Below, piece by piece: positions 61,888 to 64,000 of a DNA stretch of 64,000 nucleotides; position 1 is the stretch's first letter, and each line of letters opens with the position of its first letter. This DNA comes from Sapria himalayana (taxonomy: Eukaryota > Streptophyta > Magnoliopsida > Malpighiales > Rafflesiaceae), in NCBI GenBank assembly GCA_029783825.1, contig JAREIK010003356.1:211261-275260 (forward strand), read 5' to 3'. The position numbers and the translations under genes are program-made. The notes beneath the pieces were generated by a model. That model was not told the DNA's origin and did not search any database. It saw only the letters and a list, made by a program, of their open reading frames with translations.

Positions 61888-63054
61888 ATTTGACTATTTA
61901 TCTATTAATCTATTTGACTATCTGTCTATCAATCTATTTGTCCATTTGTCTATCTATCTACTTGTTTATCTATCTATATGTTTATTTATCTATATATCTA
62001 TATGTTTATCTATCTATATATCTATATGTTTATCTTAATATCTATCTATCTATGCATCTGTCTATATGTCTATCTATATATCTATCTATTTGTTTATGTC
62101 TATTTTTCAATATATATATATATCTATGTATATGTCTTTCTTTATATCTATCTATCTATCTATGTATCTTACTATCTAACTATATTTCTATCTATCAGTC
62201 TATCAGTATATCTATTAATCAATCAATCTATCTATCTATATATCTATATATTTATCTTTTTATATACCTACATGTCTTACTATCTTTTTGTATCTATTTA
62301 TCTATCTAACTATCCAACCATCTATCAGTATATAAATTTATCAGTTTATAATTCTATCTTTTGATTTTCTTATCTATCTTTCTTTCAATTTTCTATTTCT
62401 CGATATATCTAACTATTTATCGATTTATTTGTCTATCTGTATATTTCTTTGTCTATCTTCCAATCTATCTATGATTCTATATGTCTATTTGAATCTATCT
62501 TTGTGTCTATTTTTTGGTATGTCTAGCCCTATATCAATCTGTGTGTCAATTTGTCTATCGATAAATCTATCTATCTCACTCTTTATCATTCTTTTTGTTT
62601 ATCAATCTATTTGTCAAACTATCGATCTATTTATCTATCTAAATAACTATCAATCTATCAATCAATCTATTTGTTAATCTATCAATTTATCTATCTATAT
62701 ATCTATCTATCTATATATCTATCTAGTTGTCTATCTGACTTCCAATATATATTTTCTATCTATCTAAGTGTCTATTTATCTATATCTATTTCTATCTATT
62801 TGTCTTTTTGTAATTTTGTCTATTCGTCTATTTGTAAATCTATCTATCTATCTATCATTCAATATATCTATCTATCTTTCTAACTATCTATCTATATATC
62901 TATCAAAAAATAAATAAATAAATAATTCTATCAATCTATATATCTATATACATATATATAGAGATCTATCTATCTATCTTTTTGTCTATTTGTATATATG
63001 TCTATTTGTATATCTATCTATTTGTCTATCTATTTATTTGTTTATTTGTCTACA

Positions 63055-63105
<51 letters not shown>

Positions 63106-64000
63106 CTATCTATCTATCTATCTTTCTATCTATCTTTCTCTCTATCTACTTATCTATCAATCAATCTACTTTTCTCTCTCGAGCTCTCTCTCTCTCTATC
63201 TCTCTTTGTATCTATCTATTTATCTATCTGTCTATCTATCTAATAAAATTTGTCTTGTTGTCTATCTATCTATATTTCTTTCTATATGTTTATCTATTTA
63301 TCTAACATTTTATTTATCTATCTATATGTCCATATTTCTAAGTTTCTATGTATCAACCTCTTTAAATGTCTATTATGTTTTTTTGTCTATGAGACTATCA
63401 GTCAATCTGCCTATATGTCTATCTATATATCTATCTATCTATCCAGCAATTTAACTATCTGCTTATCTATCTATTTGATTCTTTGTATATATGTCAATCT
63501 ATATATCTTTCTTTTTATTTTTGTATCTATCTATCTATCTATATATCAGTATATCTGTATATTTGTATTAGTATATTTTTCTATATGAGTATTTGTCTAT
63601 CTTTCTATGTCTATCTATTTATCTATGTATTTGTCTATCTATCTATCTATCTATCTGTTTGTCTATATGTATATCTATCTATCTCTATATCTATCTATTT
63701 ATCAGTATATCTACCTATCTTTATATATCTATGTATCTATCTTTCTAACTATAAATCTCTCTTTCTATTTTTCTATCTATCTAGCTTTCTATTTGTTGAT
63801 TTGTCTATCTGTTATTGTCATTCTATCTAACTATTATTGTCTATCTATCTCCATTATCTATCAATCTATCTGTCTATATAATCTCATTATATATATGTAT
63901 ATTTATTTGTATATATATATTATCTACTATTTATCTCTCTGGCTATATTGTTATCAATCTATCGATCTAACTGCCTATCTCACTATCTATATATATGTCT
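61131..64000. repeat. interrupted TATC tract to the window end
   Basis: TATC with TGTC, TTTA and TAAC variants, containing pure (TA)n runs at 61,360-61,407 (followed by (TG)n to 61,434), 61,853-61,884 and 63,060-63,102. It continues beyond the window. All reading frames (up to 249 codons) are repeat products. Confidence 0.96.

Noticed and set aside
59710..63830. Plus-strand reading frames up to 249 codons with the same YLSI cycle
   Set aside because: Same cause after the strand switch of the repeat; no independent sign of coding.

Overview
The window looks like repeat-saturated nuclear DNA of a flowering plant. It is very AT-rich, has no intact gene, and is built almost wholly of decayed plant transposons (CACTA/EnSpm, hAT, Ty1/copia, RTE-type LINE) and microsatellites. 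The repeat mixture and a copia LTR of about 1.5 kb starting TGTTAGAGTA would fit a large monocot genome, perhaps a palm, but the species is not determined. No tRNA, rRNA, CRISPR array or prokaryotic gene was seen.

Layout. 1-0.67 kb: the 3' tail of a CACTA element on the minus strand, an inverted homologue of the tail at 35.8-36.2 kb, followed by a GCN/ACN trinucleotide array. 2.1-2.45 kb: an unidentified exon-like island. 6.0-7.6 kb: a minus-strand copia remnant (integrase, reverse transcriptase). 7.66-15.63 kb: a probable hAT unit with matching termini, a degenerate minus-strand transposase (8.56-10.5 kb) and modular GC-rich repeats (10.55-13.25 kb). 16.6-19.3 kb: a plus-strand copia remnant of the same lineage. 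19.6-22.24 kb: a minus-strand RTE-type LINE. 24.24-25.37 kb: a CACTA terminus with about 1.1 kb of subterminal repeats. 25.65-27.24 kb: three tandem units of about 555 bp. 28.2-36.58 kb: a near-complete but dead CACTA element with TNP2-like and TNP1-like genes. Its right end abuts the 3' part of a third copia element (36.59-37.34 kb), which is followed by two tandem LTRs.

40.46-64.0 kb is dominated by interrupted GATA/TATC repeats. These are broken by a minus-strand CACTA element (about 41.05-50.27 kb) that carries a degenerate intron-containing copy of the Mediator subunit gene MED8, and by the left end of a different CACTA family at 55.40 kb. The repeat switches strand from GATA to TATC near 59.69 kb. 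The long serial YLSI-type reading frames in this part are products of the repeat, not genes.

The most interesting features are the MED8 gene copy inside a CACTA element, the long GATA/TATC tract with its strand switch, the way GATA repeats begin at transposon ends, and the sharing of the 555-bp unit between two CACTA contexts. All family assignments come from reading translations by eye; no database search was run.
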